NCBI GenBank assembly: GCA_014377915.1
Contig: JACMOT010000384.1
Span: 1 to 6,613 of the forward strand
Reading direction: 5' to 3'
Length of the DNA stretch: 6,613 nucleotides
Source of the DNA: Tardiphaga sp.
Lineage (GTDB): Bacteria > Pseudomonadota > Alphaproteobacteria > Rhizobiales > Xanthobacteraceae
The number at the start of each line of letters is the position of its first letter. Position 1 is the first letter of the stretch. Position numbers and translations under genes: made by a program. Of this stretch, positions 6,369 to 6,613 are shown in pieces. The notes beneath the pieces are model-generated. The model saw only the letters and a program-made list of their open reading frames with translations, made no database searches and was not told the origin of the DNA.

Positions 6369-6613
6369 CACATGCCGATCAGCTTGCGGCTCTTCTTGGC
6401 GTACTCGCTGTCTTCCCACAGGACCCATTTGCCATCCTGGACCACGTACTTGGAGATCAACGGAATCACGTTCTGGCGATGATCGTCGAAGGTGACCTTG
6501 CCGATCATGGTGTCGACATCCTTGGTGGCGTTGAGCGCATCACGTACCTTCTTGCGATTGGGTCCGACCTTTTCGATGGTGTCCATCAACATGGTGGCAG
6601 CGGCGAACGAAAA
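6368..6613 (-). CDS. LivK-type periplasmic substrate-binding protein, C-terminal fragment
   Basis: An open frame enters from the right edge and stops with TGA at 6368-6370, giving the last 81 residues of a longer protein; the start and any signal peptide lie outside the window. The sequence AAATMLMDTIEKVGPNRKKV followed by a DALNATKDVDTMIGKVTFDDH stretch (named here by its parts: DALNATKDVDT, then MIGKVTFDDH) is the usual C-terminal pattern of LivK/LivJ-like type I binding proteins (Peripla_BP_6). These end with a G-K-V-T-F-D segment and a hydrophobic strand with V-x-D-G-K-W. That strand is present here as YVVQDGKWVLWED. Its place directly upstream of livHMGF supports it as the cognate ligand receptor. 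The ligand-contacting N-terminal lobe is not visible, so nothing can be said about specificity. Confidence 0.88.
   Translation of the reverse strand, partial: FSFAAATMLMDTIEKVGPNRKKVRDALNATKDVDTMIGKVTFDDHRQNVIPLISKYVVQDGKWVLWEDSEYAKKSRKLIGM

Overview
The window is about 6.6 kb of fairly GC-rich bacterial DNA. It is almost filled by one polycistronic operon read on the minus strand, so genes run from high to low coordinates. Seen directly, the order is: the C-terminal end of a LivK-type periplasmic binding protein (cut by the right edge), livH, livM, livG, livF, an M20-family metallohydrolase and an amidase-signature hydrolase. The left edge holds the 3' end of an ISAs1-family transposase read on the plus strand, converging on the amidase. 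The base composition and the cassette type fit a Gram-negative proteobacterium, perhaps a betaproteobacterium (Burkholderiales), but nothing here fixes the taxon.

Layout: 1-150 is the transposase tail and about 1-188 the probable right end of its insertion sequence (IS). 162-1469 is the amidase, 1466-2626 the M20 hydrolase, 2645-3352 livF, 3349-4134 livG, 4131-5312 livM and 5315-6250 livH. 6251-6367 is the only sizeable intercistronic gap and holds a strong hairpin and a 15-bp direct repeat. 6368-6613 is the binding-protein fragment. Three junctions (livM/livG, livG/livF, M20/amidase) are 4-bp ATGA overlaps. The livH/livM gap is 2 nt and the livF/M20 gap is 18 nt, so the genes look co-transcribed and partly translationally coupled. 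No promoter or regulator is visible; they would lie beyond the right edge.

How the genes fit together: the periplasmic protein captures a small polar ligand, LivH and LivM form the inner-membrane channel, and LivG and LivF power it. This is the branched-chain/hydrophobic amino acid (HAAT) type of ABC importer. The two cytoplasmic hydrolases at the distal end both cut amide-type bonds. The inferred job is import and breakdown of an amide, N-acyl amino acid or short peptide-like compound rather than plain leucine uptake. The exact substrate cannot be read from the sequence.

No clearly new system is present. The points most worth a second look are the IS end that appears to supply the last eight codons and the stop of the amidase, the LivG signature motif that departs from LSGGQ, and the hairpin plus repeats between the binding-protein gene and livH.
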